Shown: positions 32,301 to 44,760, counted from the stretch's first letter. The stretch: DNA of 64,000 bases from Eumeta japonica (GCA_005406025.1 BGZK01000153.1:434001-498000); one strand, 5' to 3'. Notes: generated from the sequence alone by a model not told the origin. Program-made: numbers and translations.

Positions 32301-32785
32301 TTCGATGTAAAGTAGGTAACCCTCAGGTCGCAAGTACGACTTGCACTTGAGTCACGTTCACATACTGAGGATGTCATTACACCGACACGATACATTTGTG
32401 TTATATACATAAACAAAAAACTGTGTTTTTTTTCTTTTCAATTAGAGATTCTTAACGCAACTCCAAGTCATTCTTAGCTGGTTTAATTAAGAGTTTGTAC
32501 TATAATCATCTATTGTAACGCTTTTACGACGGAGTAGAAAGAAAAAAAAATATTGAAGGAAGTTTTCTTGTATGTTGACACCCCTCTCTTAATGTTTAAC
32601 TTGTTGATTTTTTACTAGGATATCCATTATAACAACAAGTTATATGTGTTATCATTAAAATTTCAGTTCAAAAGCTGCAGCCCTTTTTTTATTAAAGTAA
32701 ATGAAAGGACAGAAAAACCGTATAAGCACAATGATAGGGTGCAATCGGAACGATAAGTACAAGTACATAAACAGTCACTTTTGTA
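32301..32785. other. A+T-rich non-coding stretch
   Basis: No supported feature. Confidence 0.5.
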
Positions 32786-32789
32786 GACA

Positions 32790-33110
32790 AACACGAAAAT
32801 TTTACGCTATTCGAGAGAGTCGCATACGAAGTCATCGAAAGAGTTGTGCGCTCGAGTGTACCGCGGCGCGGTCCCGCCGGCGCGTGCCGTCACCGCGCGC
32901 ACTGAATCATCGTTCCTTTTGCGTCCTCGTCCATTAGTCGAATAGGTTTTCCATCAAGATTAACTTATCGTGCGGACATCCCCCGTACGAAGTTCTCCCT
33001 TTTCATCGGCCAATTAATGCTTTCACAGTTCAACATGTTGATAAGGCGTAGGGATGCAAACACGAATCCCGTGGGGTCGCCATCTTTGATGGGGACTTAA
33101 CAGTATGAAG
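32790..33110. promoter_or_regulatory. CpG-rich island with TCF-like and homeodomain sites
   Basis: A CpG core (gtaccgcggcgcggtcccgccggcgcg) is followed by catcaagattaacttatc, ggccaattaatgc, gttgataaggcg and catctttgatggg (TCF-type CTTTGAT). Frame 32701-32937 has no domain. Confidence 0.4.
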
Positions 33111-33274
33111 TTGGAAGTGTCTAATCGTTAACATTACTGTTAATTATAACTAAAGAATCCATAACAGAAGTTAATCGCTAAGTCTGATTTGTTGTTTCGC
33201 TGTTACCGTCGTTATATTGCTATCATTAAAAAAACAAATCATGGCAATCACGATTACATGTTCATTTTGTTTTT

Positions 33275-33400
33275 TTTTTCCCCTCTTGCGGCGAGGAGGA
33301 GGTAAAAATTGCATAATGCACACCCGCGCACCCATGCGCCCACGGGTCTGAAACCCACTAAAAAAGTTCCCCTGAAGATGGAATGATGGGTCGGCTGATG
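33275..33400 (+). repeat. Probable repeat fragment, G+C-rich
   Basis: A homopolymer T run is followed by cccctcttgcggcgaggaggagg, then cacacccgcgcacccatgcgcccacggg. The composition and the leading homopolymer suggest a retroelement or SINE fragment; not identified. Confidence 0.3.
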
Positions 33401-34436
33401 CTATGTAGTTGGATTACTACAATAGCTTCAATTTATTTTGTAGAAAGTGGCAAATTCAAGTTAACAGAAAATAACTTTTTTTTTACAAATTTAGACTTTT
33501 ATTCACAGTATGAAGTAGCCAGAACCTGTATGTACTCTTGCTGTAGCTGACGTACACGTGTACTTATGCATTTTGGCAGTTTGTAGCCGAATTGAACACA
33601 TGTCGCGTGCGCCTGATACACTGTTTGCAGATATCTAACGTACAAACAGACGTAAAAAGCTCATTGGTACATGATCGGAGTAGAACTCAGTTTACCTTCT
33701 GAGTTCGGACGTTCTACTACCGAATCTTCTACCACTATTATCCTGCTACTATATAAGACATGTATTTAAGTTCTACTGTTAGAAGATCGCATAAATTATA
33801 TAATCCTATCTCTCTATCAAGTGATTTTTTTTTGTGAAATTCACTTGTGGAGAAATAAATTTAAGCTTATTTTGCTGTCAAAACGATTCTTGAACATAGA
33901 TATTTCTTTCAGTATCTGTCAATCTACAACGTTTTATGCAAAACATGGAATTATGTAAACTGAACAAAAATGAAACATTCGTGTACAGAAAAACAGAAAA
34001 TATTCAAAATTATAGCTGCCTGTTCTCCATTATAAGCTAATCCCACGGGAGCGTTGTGACGTGATGTGGGTATTTCAGGACGTCTCTCTAAAGGGTCTTT
34101 AAACGGAATAAACATAAATTTGCATCATAATTTAAATTGCACATATTTGTTAACTCTTCGTTTAATTTTTATTCATTGAGAATTAATTACAGGATACTGC
34201 CAGTCTTATTTGAATGGGAAATAGTATTAGTATTTACAAAAAGGCTTCTTAGATATTTAGTAAATGTTTGCAAAACACTTTTAGTAACTTGTTAAATATT
34301 TTTTCTCTTTTCAGAGTGTTATAAAGCCGTTAACGAGATTTTAAATAATGTTTATATTAATGATTGATCTAAATCATTGTTTAAAACAATATCCTGAATA
34401 TTGTTTTAGTATCACGTCTAATGTGTAAAAATAAAT
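33401..34436. other. A+T-rich non-coding stretch
   Basis: An acceptor-like string ttctcttttcag ends at 34315, but the frames after it close within ten codons. No other signal. Confidence 0.45.
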
Positions 34437-34460
34437 ATTTGTTTGTTTGTTTGTTTGTTC
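34437..34460. repeat. (GTTT)n microsatellite
   Basis: Five to six perfect gttt units. Confidence 0.9.
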
Positions 34461-34904
34461 GTATTTATTGCGTAGTCACCCCATACATCCGATTGCAATG
34501 TTTTGTCAACTTATTATCTAGTACGATTATCTTACAGCAAGTGGCGTGCGTGTAGAAGCGACAAATACATATAAAAGAATATTTCTCCAGTTAAACAATA
34601 ATTTCTTTCCTACATTGAAACATAATTTTGAAATTTACCATTGACAATCAGTAAAAGATAAACATCAAAAGTCAAATAGCACGTGTCATCGTAGTTTATC
34701 ATACATTTATATAAAGAAAATCAAATGTGTGTGAAACGAAATCGAAATTATTTAGTGTAAGCGCTGATTTCTTTTGTAACTATCTTTTTCCCCTGGCTTT
34801 GTTCGCTTAAATATAGAACGAACTCCTTTTTTTTTTATAGCCATCGGTTATTACATCTCATAACAGCAATGTACTACACAGGAAGATCAACATCAACATT
34901 AGTT

Positions 34905-35161
34905 TCGGATTGAAATTGCTATCGGAATTGGAAATTGGTTCGAGAGTGAAATTGAGATTGTTTCATAACATTTCACAATAATTCAGCGACAGTACGTGTG
35001 TTAGAATGTATACTTTCCCCTGGTGCGATTATTTCAGAATCGAGATCTAGACCGAGAGCGGGATCGGGACCAGGGTCATGATGAACGATGTGGTCGGTCG
35101 ACGCAAACGGTGAAGGAATTAATTCCATGTCCGCGCGGGCGGAGTTGCGGGCGAAAGCTAG
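34905..35161 (+). mobile_element. Helitron-like non-autonomous element end
   Basis: 'gattgaaattg..gagattg' and 'ccgagagcgggatcgggacc' sequence ends with the stem TCCGC-gcgg-GCGGA (35130-35143), then gttgcgggcgaaagCTAG (35158-35161) followed by T. That is a 3' hairpin plus CTAG|T, the Helitron terminal rule. The left boundary is uncertain. Confidence 0.6.
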
Positions 35162-35819
35162 TAATGAACACGTATTGAGCTAAAAAGGTATTTTTTTTAC
35201 GAAAATTATTTTAAGCCATTATTATAGAACCATTAATATGCAGTATAAGTATTTTTATAAAACTATTTTTTTTCTATTTGATTAGTTTGTGTACAAAAAT
35301 ATTGTAATAGAGATATGTATCGAATACTAATTTTGTATGATATTTATTAAATAATATTATTTTGTATATTCGAAGCCTATGCGTGCGAGACAGACTATAA
35401 TATTTTGCTAGCCATTGCGATTTTCTGTAGCGTTTGATTAAAACCAGAAATGCTTACAATTTTACCATGTCCTTCTGTATATCGTATATTGTAAATGGAG
35501 ATTGAAGGAATTTTCGTAGTTACCTCATGAATGATGATTTTGCAATTAATAGAGCCTACGTCCTGAAAATTGTCCTTATAATTCAGTTAGAAATATTACC
35601 AACTGTTCTGGAATGACTAATGATTTGAAAGCGCATTATTTTATCTGTCGTTGTAGCTATGTCTGTATATTAGATATTTTTGAATTTAATAAGTTTTAGA
35701 CATAATGGAAAAAAAAAATAGTAACTTTAAAACCAAGATATATTCTTATAAATATTTACTTATTAAATGTATCCAGAGATTTTTACCGAATCCATATTTT
35801 ATTGCGTTCACTAAGACAC
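35162..35819. other. A+T-rich non-coding stretch
   Basis: No supported feature. Confidence 0.5.
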
Positions 35820-36010
35820 AAAAATACAAGAGCATCATCGTAGGCGAGAGCCGAATTAAACGTCACATATAAAACGTACAAGAATTGCCCCAATAAAGGT
35901 CCGGGCGCAGCTCCGCGCACTGCTTTATAAGTACCTGCTTAGAGGAAACACGTCGGGACAACCCCCCTGTTTACTATACGGTGGTCATAAAGCTGACCCT
36001 ACTAATAAAA
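35820..36010. promoter_or_regulatory. G+C-richer patch
   Basis: cgtaggcgagagccgaatt, ggtccgggcgcagctccgcgc and gggacaacccccctg lie within A+T-rich DNA. Candidate regulatory element; unproven. Confidence 0.2.
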
Positions 36011-36319
36011 ACGCTGTTACATTGCTCAGTTGTCTGTCCGCGTTTCGTAAATAAAAGTAGTGTTGGATTTCTGTATAAAATCCTAATACAATTTTTGCCT
36101 ATATCGAATAGCAAAATATATATGTCCAAAAAAAAAAAGAATAAGAAAAATGTAGAACTATTTAACTCCAAAAGAAGCAGAGAGGGAGAACGATATAATT
36201 TTATACGCGCTATGGCACGTTAGCCGATGAAAGTAACCTATCGTTCATAGATCGCTTATGTAATGCAATATAAGTAAATAAGGGCAATAGATAGCTATGA
36301 TAAATAAACTTGAATATCA

Positions 36320-37080
36320 GAAAGGGTTTCGGCCGTTTGTCAGGGTTAGATCAAACGAGTTGTTAGTGCGTCTTAGACGAGTAAAAAGATCTCCGTGTTG
36401 TTTAAATTAAATAATCGATCGATTTGCGAAACATTTGAGACAGTATGCGAAAAAAATTACACCTTTTTTTTTACATGGGCAAATCCTTGTGGATACTTGG
36501 GACTTGAGGATGGTCTACCGAGTTACGTCGGACTCCTACCGACTAAAATCCCTTGGCGTCCTTTTCGTAGCCTTGTGCCGGGGCCTCGGGTACGCTTGCG
36601 CGTTCATCCGCTATCCCGACGGCGTTAAATCTTTCTGTTTAACGCTGACTTAACTTTGAAACGTACCTCCAGGCGTGTGGAAATACGTGCTGACCACCTT
36701 TTGCCCGCGAACGGATGGCAGACCTCCGCAAGTCCACCGCCTTCGGGCATAAATCAAGGAGGAGGCAGGAGGAGCGCATACGCATTTCTCTTTCGCCCAG
36801 TAGTCGGCGGAGTATTTCAAGCATAGAATTATCTTTATTTTCCCTCCGGCACCTTCTTCCGCGACATTTCGCGGAAGATTTGCACCGCCTAACATTACTC
36901 CTCGTTACAGATCATCTTTTCGAGAAGGGTCGGTAACTAGACGTCATTCCCTAGTACGGCCGTCAGGGTTGCACGTTGTGCTGCTCAGGCAGGACATGTC
37001 TCCAGTGTGTGTTGAGCGGTGTCTTCCAGGCGTCCGTCGTAGTGGTGGCAACTCGACCGATGGCTCCTTTCTGGCAATAT
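36320..37080 (+). repeat. G+C-rich retroelement-like relic
   Basis: About 750 bp of atypically G+C-rich sequence, open in short overlapping frames on both strands. Phrases such as 'ggatggcagacctccgcaagtccaccgccttcgggcataaatcaaggagg', 'cccagtagtcggcggagtatttcaagca' and 'ggtggcaactcgaccgatggctcc' recall an untranslated region of a lepidopteran non-LTR or LTR element. I could not name it or find reverse transcriptase motifs. It carries the 9-bp-stem hairpin at 36856-36877. Confidence 0.5.
36856..36877. repeat. Perfect 9-bp-stem, 4-nt-loop hairpin
   Basis: cttccgcga / tcgcggaag with loop catt, inside the G+C-rich relic. Confidence 0.9.
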
Positions 37081-37375
37081 AGAAATTAAACTTTAACGAA
37101 TTTTGTTTCTTATAAATTGAGGCGCATGTGTGTATGTATATTTTGATACAGAGTACTAAAAAAATACTGGTCCTAAGAATCTGTTTATCCAATGTGTATG
37201 AATTGGATAAGCTAGTGTGTAAGCTGGAGAATTCGAATATTTGACAAACATTTAATACATTCTATCTAACGAACGAAATAGATTATTATTAATGTTTTTC
37301 TCAAACAATTTAATTAGCTATTATATATAAGTCATATACAATTTTTCACTCAATATCGTTTATTCCTGCCGATCA
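37081..37375. other. A+T-rich non-coding stretch
   Basis: No supported feature. Confidence 0.5.
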
Positions 37376-37600
37376 GCGTTTACAGGCGTTTATATGCAAT
37401 GGTGTTTAGCGCTTAGTATTCAACAGAACGTAGGTCATTAGCAATCGATAATGAGCACTACGTGCTTAATGCTTATTCAAACCCTCGTAATTGGATTTGC
37501 AAACCAATTAATGTTGAAGCCCTCTCTAATGAGAGATGTAGTGACCGGAGCTAAGCACCTCGTAAAATCCAATGTTATACTTCTGAGTGCCATAGACAAT
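37376..37600. promoter_or_regulatory. Dense homeodomain/POU-site cluster, candidate enhancer
   Basis: Within about 200 bp: cgtttacaggcgtttatatgc, atcgataatgag, cttaatgctt, the symmetrical TAATTGG-ATTTGCAAA-CCAATTA (37488-37510), attaatg and ctctctaatgagag. The sequence is not repeat-like. Function inferred from motif density only. Confidence 0.4.
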
Positions 37601-37919
37601 TTACATATATTTTATTTCGTGAAACAATAAAAAAATATACTTCACAAGAAAGAATGACTCGTGCAAAAGGTGAGAGCTCGAAAGATGTTTACAAAGGTAT
37701 TTTCCATTCTAATTATTTAAGAATAAGTTCCAGAACTTACATTTTAACGATTAGCCTCTTAGTTGTTGAAATGACATTAGCGATTGAGTTTTAAAATATT
37801 GATGGGGAAAATTTTGAGTAAAAATATTACAAGTCTCTAGTTGCCGGGTTTAAATAAAAAAAAAAAGAGGCAACGAGAGACCTGCAGGCCAGTCCCATAA
37901 TTTTCCTTATTGTTCTGAG
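37601..37919. other. A+T-rich non-coding stretch
   Basis: No supported feature. Confidence 0.5.
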
Positions 37920-37960
37920 CGATAATGTTTTTATGCTCAAGAAGCATAAAAACATTATCG
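37920..37960. repeat. Perfect 18-bp-stem hairpin, 5-nt loop
   Basis: cgataatgtttttatgct (37920-37937), loop caaga, exact complement 37943-37960. Confidence 0.95.
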
Positions 37961-38139
37961 ATAGCATTTCGTGCTCAAAATTACCATCGTTCTCTTGTAA
38001 AATTATTAGAGACGAGGCAATTGTGATTTTTGGACATGAAAGATATATTTTCAACGAGGCAACCTACTTCTGTCGCCCATTTCACTTTTTCTGTTTACAT
38101 TAAAACCGACAACTTGTTTGAAAAATAAAATAGTTGAAA

Positions 38140-38475
38140 ATCCGAATATAAGGCGTTTATATGTATTTGAAGTGGAAGAGATCAAGACTATTAAAACTAT
38201 ATTTTTAAACTCAGAGAACTCACACAAGCACTAAAATCGTTCTTTTGAACGTGATAAACTCAATAATCAATTGTTACTTTATTTTTTAACGCTTTTATTT
38301 CGAAAGTAATAAAAAGTTTCAGGAATGATCAGTAAAGTCAACCCATCTTTCAGTTTTACACTCAAAAACTCATAGACAATAATAAGAAAACAAGGAGCTC
38401 AAAGGCACATCGATAAATATCATAGTACATTTTTTTAAGGATGGCACGCAAGGTCAACAGTTTTTCAGATTTTTA
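38140..38475 (+). repeat. Interspersed repeat family S, partial copy
   Basis: 'cacacaagcactaaaatcgttcttttgaacgtgataa', 'ggcacatcgataaatatcatag' and 'ggatggcacgcaaggtcaacagtttttcagattttt' parallel 30590-30860. Confidence 0.65.
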
Positions 38476-38488
38476 AAACATTATCGAG

Positions 38489-38670
38489 AGCCAAACGATT
38501 ATGCGAGCCACCAGAGTATAGGTGGTCACTGCCGCCCATGGATACTCGCGACACCGGAGGAGTCACCATTGCGTTGCTGGCCTTTTGGGAAGGAATAGAA
38601 TATCCGATGGAGGAAGGAGTGGCTTTATTGAGAGGGGAAGGACTGATATTGGGGAGATGGATGAGGGGTT
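38489..38670 (+). repeat. 'ccaccagag..tggtcac' lepidopteran repeat, copy 2
   Basis: Better-preserved partner of 8851-9000, with 'ggtggtcactgccgcccatggatactcgcgacaccgg'. The two-strand frames here (38465-38683 on -, 38522-38713 on +) are incidental. Confidence 0.75.
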
Positions 38671-40765
38671 GGCCTTCATACACAAAAATATTTATTTAAA
38701 GGTAACGATTTAAACGCCAAAAGTAAGTTTATTTCTGTGTCATCAAGAACCAGCGCGATGTTAAAAGACGAAAATTTGAAGTGTGAATCTCAGATGAAAA
38801 TAATTATCATACAAGCTTGAAGGGATTCGACCACCTGAGCCTAACAATTGATAATGAGAAAATATTAATGTCCCATGTAACCAAAACATGCAAAAATACA
38901 GTGCAAAACATACATATGTAGTTTTAAAAACAGAAAAAAAAAACGCAGTAATGATCGAAAAGATACATGTAATTTCAATAACTTAAACGTGGGGTGTTTT
39001 AGTTGTCTAATTTTTTCATCGTTAGCTAGTAAAAGTAAAGTCATAAGAATACATGTAGAAAACACAATAAAAGCACATTTTTTATTTTTAAATATATAAA
39101 GCTTGTTTTTTATCTTGTTCGTACGTTTTTCTGTTTTAAATTTGTTTTAATTCGCATTTCGGTTTCGTTATCGATATAGATCCAGATCCTGCTCTAGATT
39201 CTATCTCATATCATAATCCAGGGTTTAATCCAAATCTATGTCAAAATTTACTAAAGTCCGTTCAGGTATTTGAGCATGAAAGGTCACACAAACTTGCACA
39301 ATTTCAAAACGAGTATTACCAGTAATAAGAATATTTTTTATTACTTGAAAGTCTTGCCATAACGATTGCCAAAACGAATGTGATCATAATTAAACGATAA
39401 ACTATACTCGCGTGTGTTATATGCATGAGTGCACAAAATATGCAGCAGATGTGGATACTAAAGGAAATACATATTTTCATGTCTTCTACTATTTTCTTAC
39501 ATTTACACCGCCTTTTTGATATTTCACGTCTTACTGTAAAATTAAATCTAACTAGTGCTATTTTGAAGTTGATCTAAACAACGACATTGAATTGTAATTC
39601 ACAACTTTTATAGGAGTCTCGAATGCTGGCGTGACGTAAACGACTAGCTCGTACTTTGGCGTCTTAAGCGCTTTCTTTCCAGCAAAGTTTTCGTTTTCTC
39701 CGCTTCCCTTAAAAGAGCTTTTAAAAACTCTTTTACGATCTCAAGATGTTAAAATATTTTTCTCCTTTCCGGCGGAAAATCTTGAGGACCGTTTACAGGA
39801 ACAAAATAAAATATTTATTCGATTAATATACCCTAATGAGGACGAAGAAATTTCTATTTAAATGAATGGATATTCAAAATAAAAATTGTAATGTAAGTGC
39901 GCTTATTTTTAAAACACAATTTAAATTTAATATAATCATGAAATCATTATGAGTACCTAATGCCCTTAAGAAAAACTCATGTCTGGAATGGGGATATTAT
40001 TAGTGTCCATATGCGAACAGTCATCGGACCACTCTGTCTGTTTTTTTGTCAAAGTGGTTTTTCTTAGTTACTATTAATATATTGCTATACTATATTAATA
40101 CGCAATATACTACTATACTAATATATAAGAAAGCTTGCTGTAAACATACGGCGTCTAAATCATGGGTCTTAATTCATTGGGATATTTTTAATGGATATAC
40201 AAATCCAAAACATTTTTTGTTTAATTGTCTTAAAAAGCAATTTTTATTTTTAATTATCTCAAAGTAAACAAAACAGATTACAACTATTATAAAATTGTAT
40301 GGAAAGATATAAATACATACAATTTGATGTAGACCGTAATCTTTACATATGTTAAAATAGAATGCTTAGAATTTAAATAATCTGATATTGCTAAAAGTTT
40401 TGATTTACTACATTCCATTATTTTTATTTACTATTTTTTGAAACCATCAAAAAAATGGCCGATTTTGAGTTTATCTCGAAAATGTTCTTCACGATAATCT
40501 GAAAAAATAACTAAAGATAGCATGTTGTGATTTGAAAAACAAAATATTGTTGGTTTATGCAAGACATTTTTTTTTTATAATTATAGCTATTGTTTGTCTG
40601 AATTTTGTTATAGAATGGTATTGCCTAAATTGAATTTTGAAACATAGACGGCTGGAATTCTAAATAAATAGTTTTTTCTACCTGTACAAAAACTAGGATT
40701 GCAAAAGGTTTTTGGTGGGTTTTCCTTGATACACATAGCAATTGAGAAATTGATGTCATTTTTTT
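38671..40765. other. A+T-rich non-coding stretch
   Basis: About 2.1 kb. 39160-39250 is a short 'gatccagatcctg' tract of the 10564-like kind. 40081-40120 has near-repeats of tatactatattaata. No gene seen. Confidence 0.45.
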
Positions 40766-40769
40766 TTGT

Positions 40770-41230
40770 ATGAACATAGTTTATGGGATCAGAAAGTGAC
40801 TTAGGCCAACTTTTATCCGTAAAGCGACAAGGATCTTACGGGAGAGTAATTGTGACTAATTCGATAATAACTTAAGCTATCTAAATAATATTAAGTTTGT
40901 GGATTGGTTTAATGCTGAAATGATCCCTAAAATACTTTGCGTTCCGTCTAAACGCAGAGTGTGGCATTCAAACTTATACCAAATTAAAAACAATCCATGA
41001 AAGTGAGATTCAGAGCCGCATAATTTTATTGATGTAATGAATAAGTGAGATTAAAAGATGGATTGGGAATTAAAGTGGAATCTAGAGTGGATTTGAAATG
41101 GAAAACAAAACAGAAAGAGAAAGAGAGGGATAGGTATCGATTGAATTTCGTACTGGATTTCAAATAGAACTGGAATAGAAAATAGAAATGGAACCATCAT
41201 TATGATTGAAAGAAGTATTGTTTGATATAA
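40770..41230 (+). repeat. Diverged lepidopteran repeat and purine-rich tract
   Basis: 'gaaagtgacttaggccaacttttatccgtaaagcgacaaggatcttacgggag' resembles a lepidopteran repeat phrase. 41040-41230 is a purine-rich 'gattgg/gaaatgg' tract like the reverse complement of the GATTC-rich family. Confidence 0.45.
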
Positions 41231-42390
41231 AAAATTAAAGGAATGCGTAGTTATGTTCTATGAGAGTAGAGTTTCGAACGAAAGCCTGTGATTAAATATT
41301 TTAAGAGATCCCAAAGTAATTCTGAAATAATTAATACAATTTTTTATCTATTACTATCCAAAATAAATCGAAATGATTTTGTTGTATTACCTTTTGAAAT
41401 ACAGATAAGAAGAAAGAGAATTAAACGGGCGTGAAAATATTATTGTAATTAATTATTGATTTACGATAAACTAATAACAAAACGCAATACATAAATGTTG
41501 TATAACTCAAAAAAAAAAAGGTAGACCGTATTTTACTTATGATATATTAAGCCGGAGTAAAATTTTTATTTTTGCAGTAAAATATTTTTGGTTGTGCTGT
41601 ATGTATTTGGATAGTTTTATACTACTGAATAAATGGCATTTTAAAAAAGAAAAATATACAGTAAAAATTTTTCTATTGTTTTTATGTCCATCAAAATGAG
41701 TGAATCTAATATAGAAATTCGATAAATTCTCGATATAAAATGCGACAAAAGCCTCGAAAAACAAAATTACAATAAGTTGTTGAAGCAATGACATATGCTA
41801 TAATTAATTTTAAATAAAATATAAAGAAAAATTATTTTGAATTTGCATAAAAAACACAAATAAATATTTGTCGCATAACCCTATATGTAATTAACTGTTT
41901 CTGAGAGCATATGCTGTCGAATAACACAAATCGTATCTAAAATGTCATATCTATTTCTATATAACATAAAACGGACTTTTTATACAGTTTTGACGTCAGT
42001 TACATAATTTTGTAAGAAGGTTTGTAAGTACAATATATCCTAATTGAGCTTTTGTGTGAATTCAAAAAGTCGACATTTTTTAACTAAATCTCTAAAAATC
42101 AATTCTTATGGTACTGGAGAACTGTAAGCTCTTAAAAAGTCTTAAAGAAAATTTTCTAATAGCATATGTCTACATCCTAAGGTTGACTCACAGTAATCAA
42201 ATTTCACATTTAAAATTTTAATCAAAATTGTTATGTTATTTGCGATACTATCTGCTCCTTTTCATTATATATCATTATGAGGATAAATATGTTACTAAGT
42301 TTGAGCATTAATTTTGAATTGTAACTGTCTTTTACACTGTCAATCTAATGAATACTTTAGTCAAAATTATGCGTAATCGAAAAAATAACT
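41231..42390. other. A+T-rich non-coding stretch
   Basis: No supported feature. Confidence 0.5.
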
Positions 42391-42394
42391 CGAA

Positions 42395-42745
42395 GCCGCA
42401 GGCAGCTGAACTGATGCTCGCGTCGCTCAGCAGGCACGGGCTACAACTTATTTGCCACAAAGAAAGCTATTCCAAACTAACCATTCCAAACTAACATAGC
42501 CTATATTTTATTCTGATACTAGCATTTATTCTGGTTTCGTATAAATTAGAAGCTAGAGCGGTACTCGAGTCGAAACTGAGCGTTGAATCGGGATTACAAT
42601 AGAAAACGTGACTGTGATTGAAATCAAGATGTACTGATATCACAATTGAAACCGGGGACAAAATTGAGAAATTGAGATAACAAGGTCTTCCCATGTAAAA
42701 CACAAAGGAAGACATTATACGGCCCCGTAGACAAAACCGCGGGTG
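42395..42745 (+). repeat. Purine-rich 'gattgaaatcg' interspersed repeat
   Basis: 'tcgagtcgaaactgagcgttgaatcggg..gattgaaatcaagat..gaaaccgggg' is followed by 'acggccccgtagacaaaaccgcggg'. Same composition class as 34905-35161 but without a clear CTAG end. Confidence 0.45.
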
Positions 42746-43069
42746 GAAAGAATATTTTTAAATAAATTACAACATAGAACATTATTGTTGTAATCCAGAC
42801 TTGTATCTGTCAAGTCTTTTAGCTTCTTAACGAGTCTTATGACCATTTACTTATTTTTTGACCTTACGTGTATATCTGCACGCGGTAAAGATTCGTAATC
42901 TTTTATCGTATGTGCACTGTGTTAATATTTCTATTATAGTATAATCACAGATCGGTACTTTGTTCTTTAGCTGCTTAAAATTAAAAGAGAGTTGAAATGT
43001 TTTAGATACATTACCTTCGTTTAACAAATTGAAACCCATTACGAGCTTTCGGCAGATATGTAACCATTC
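42746..43069. other. A+T-rich non-coding stretch
   Basis: No supported feature. Confidence 0.5.
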
Positions 43070-43345
43070 ACATTATGCGAGTTTGATTTTAGCCATGATG
43101 GTTAAATCAAAGCCGCAGCGATGCCGAAACCGAGCTTTACGGATAATTTCGAGACTCCGTAACGCGTAATTGCAATGATTATATTGGAGCAGCACTATTG
43201 CGCCGACTGCTCGCCATTTGGCAGCGCAGCGTGCACTGCGCGCGGACAAAGCAATAGCGTTACCTAACTAAATCATACGCGTAATGGGATCTAAACGAGC
43301 TTAATAGCATTGAACTTGATAGTGCTCATCGGTAGGCGTGTCGTG
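43070..43345. promoter_or_regulatory. Candidate conserved non-coding block
   Basis: Unique-looking sequence with gattttagccatgatggttaaatc (imperfect inverted GATTTTA/TAAATC), gcgtaattgcaatgattatattgg, cgccatttggcagcgcagcgtgcactgcgcgcgg and gcgtaatgggatctaaacg. No convincing open frame. Confidence 0.4.
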
Positions 43346-44439
43346 GCGTGTACGGGTGATGTCAGGTATATTGAACAATTTTTAAAAATCTTGATTGGTT
43401 TAGTAAATTCAAAAAAGAAGAGGTGAAGAGAAATCAGAACTTGGAACTCCGTGTATCGAAATTGGACCATTCAATTAAATTGTGTTGTTATGATATAGTT
43501 TGATTCTATAGTTTTCGTTTTATAGTGCTCCGTTCCCTAAATGAAATAAAATCAAAATCCTTTTAATATCATCATTGTTTGTCTCTCTGTCTGCGTTTAC
43601 CAAGACCCTTTTTGTAAGAATTAGACAGAAAATCAAGCTAAAATACACGTACTCGAAGGTCTCAAAGGATCAAGTTTCATCAACATTAAAGATATACAAT
43701 TTAAAATTTTAAATTAAATTAAAATTTAAAAAGGAGTTTTGATTCCTGGAACCAAAATCTTATCAGTATCGGTGTCTAAAACTCATAAAAGCTTTTTTTT
43801 TTAAATTGCAATAATGTTATGATAAAAACCTTATCATGTTAACTTATAAAAGTTGCGTGAAGTATGCACCTGCTCAAATAACTTTTAATTTTTATTACTA
43901 GGGGTCAATATGTATAGAAAAGGAAATTAGAAGCTGCACCAACATCTAAAGTTTCGTAACAAACAAACCGATAGAAAAATCTGTTTCAACTATATTATGT
44001 AATATTAAATCAGTGGTCTTACCCAGTAGGTACACTTCCCAATTAATTGCAAAGCGAATTCCAATAAAATTAAGCGCCGACGTACGGACGGCTGAAAAAA
44101 TTAATTTTGATTTATCTAGTGGAGATTTTATAAGATACGTCTTGATTATAGTATGTAGAGCGTATGAAATTTTCGTAAACAATCAACCGCTTATATCATT
44201 ATAAAGGCTATTTATTAAGGTTATGATACGCCACACGATTTTATTTTTTCGTCTGATCAATTTCCTAGATCGATGAGGAGAGTGGTGTGTTGACTAGTGC
44301 CTAAGATCTACCTAATTGTATATTAGTGTTTAGTAAATTATTCACATAATTATTTTCAATAAAACCGTTTAACTTAATTTTTTTTTAGTAATTTTATTTT
44401 TCAATATGTACATTAATCTACCGGTTAAGCCCTTTCATT
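43346..44439. other. A+T-rich stretch with a repeat tag
   Basis: 43515-43800 resembles the 25903 repeat family (gctccgttccctaaatg, gtttgtctctctgtctgcgtttaccaagacccttttt). The remainder, including frames on both strands at 43946-44204, is unassigned. Confidence 0.45.
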
Positions 44440-44760
44440 TGAGGCTGTTGTGAAAAAATATGTAATCCACCATTTTGTGATGGGTGCCATCTAAGTGTTA
44501 CAATGATACTGAATTCAGAAAATTGTATTGTCATCAGAACTAAAGGTGTGTACCGAATTTCAGGTGAATCGGTCAACGAGAAAAGGGTGAAATTTGAATC
44601 ATTAAATTTGACCCAAAAAACAAGCAGAGTATGCTAAATAAAACCGTTTAAAATACTAAGTACTTCAATTGCGCAAACATTTGAATTGAAAATATGTAAA
44701 ATTTTAAGAAATAATATGTGAAATCGAATCAATAAAAATAAAGCTTATAGAACGGAACCC
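44440..44760 (+). repeat. Lepidopteran interspersed repeat fragment
   Basis: 'caccattttgtgatgggtgccatctaagtg', 'gaattcagaaaattg', 'tgtaccgaatttcaggtgaatcggtcaacgagaa' and a terminal 'agaacggaaccctgtat' match a repeat style that I recall from Lepidoptera. Confidence 0.6.

Noticed and set aside
36395..36936. Overlapping frames in the G+C-rich segment as a retroelement protein
   Set aside because: Frames are short, on both strands, and show no reverse transcriptase, endonuclease or gag motif.
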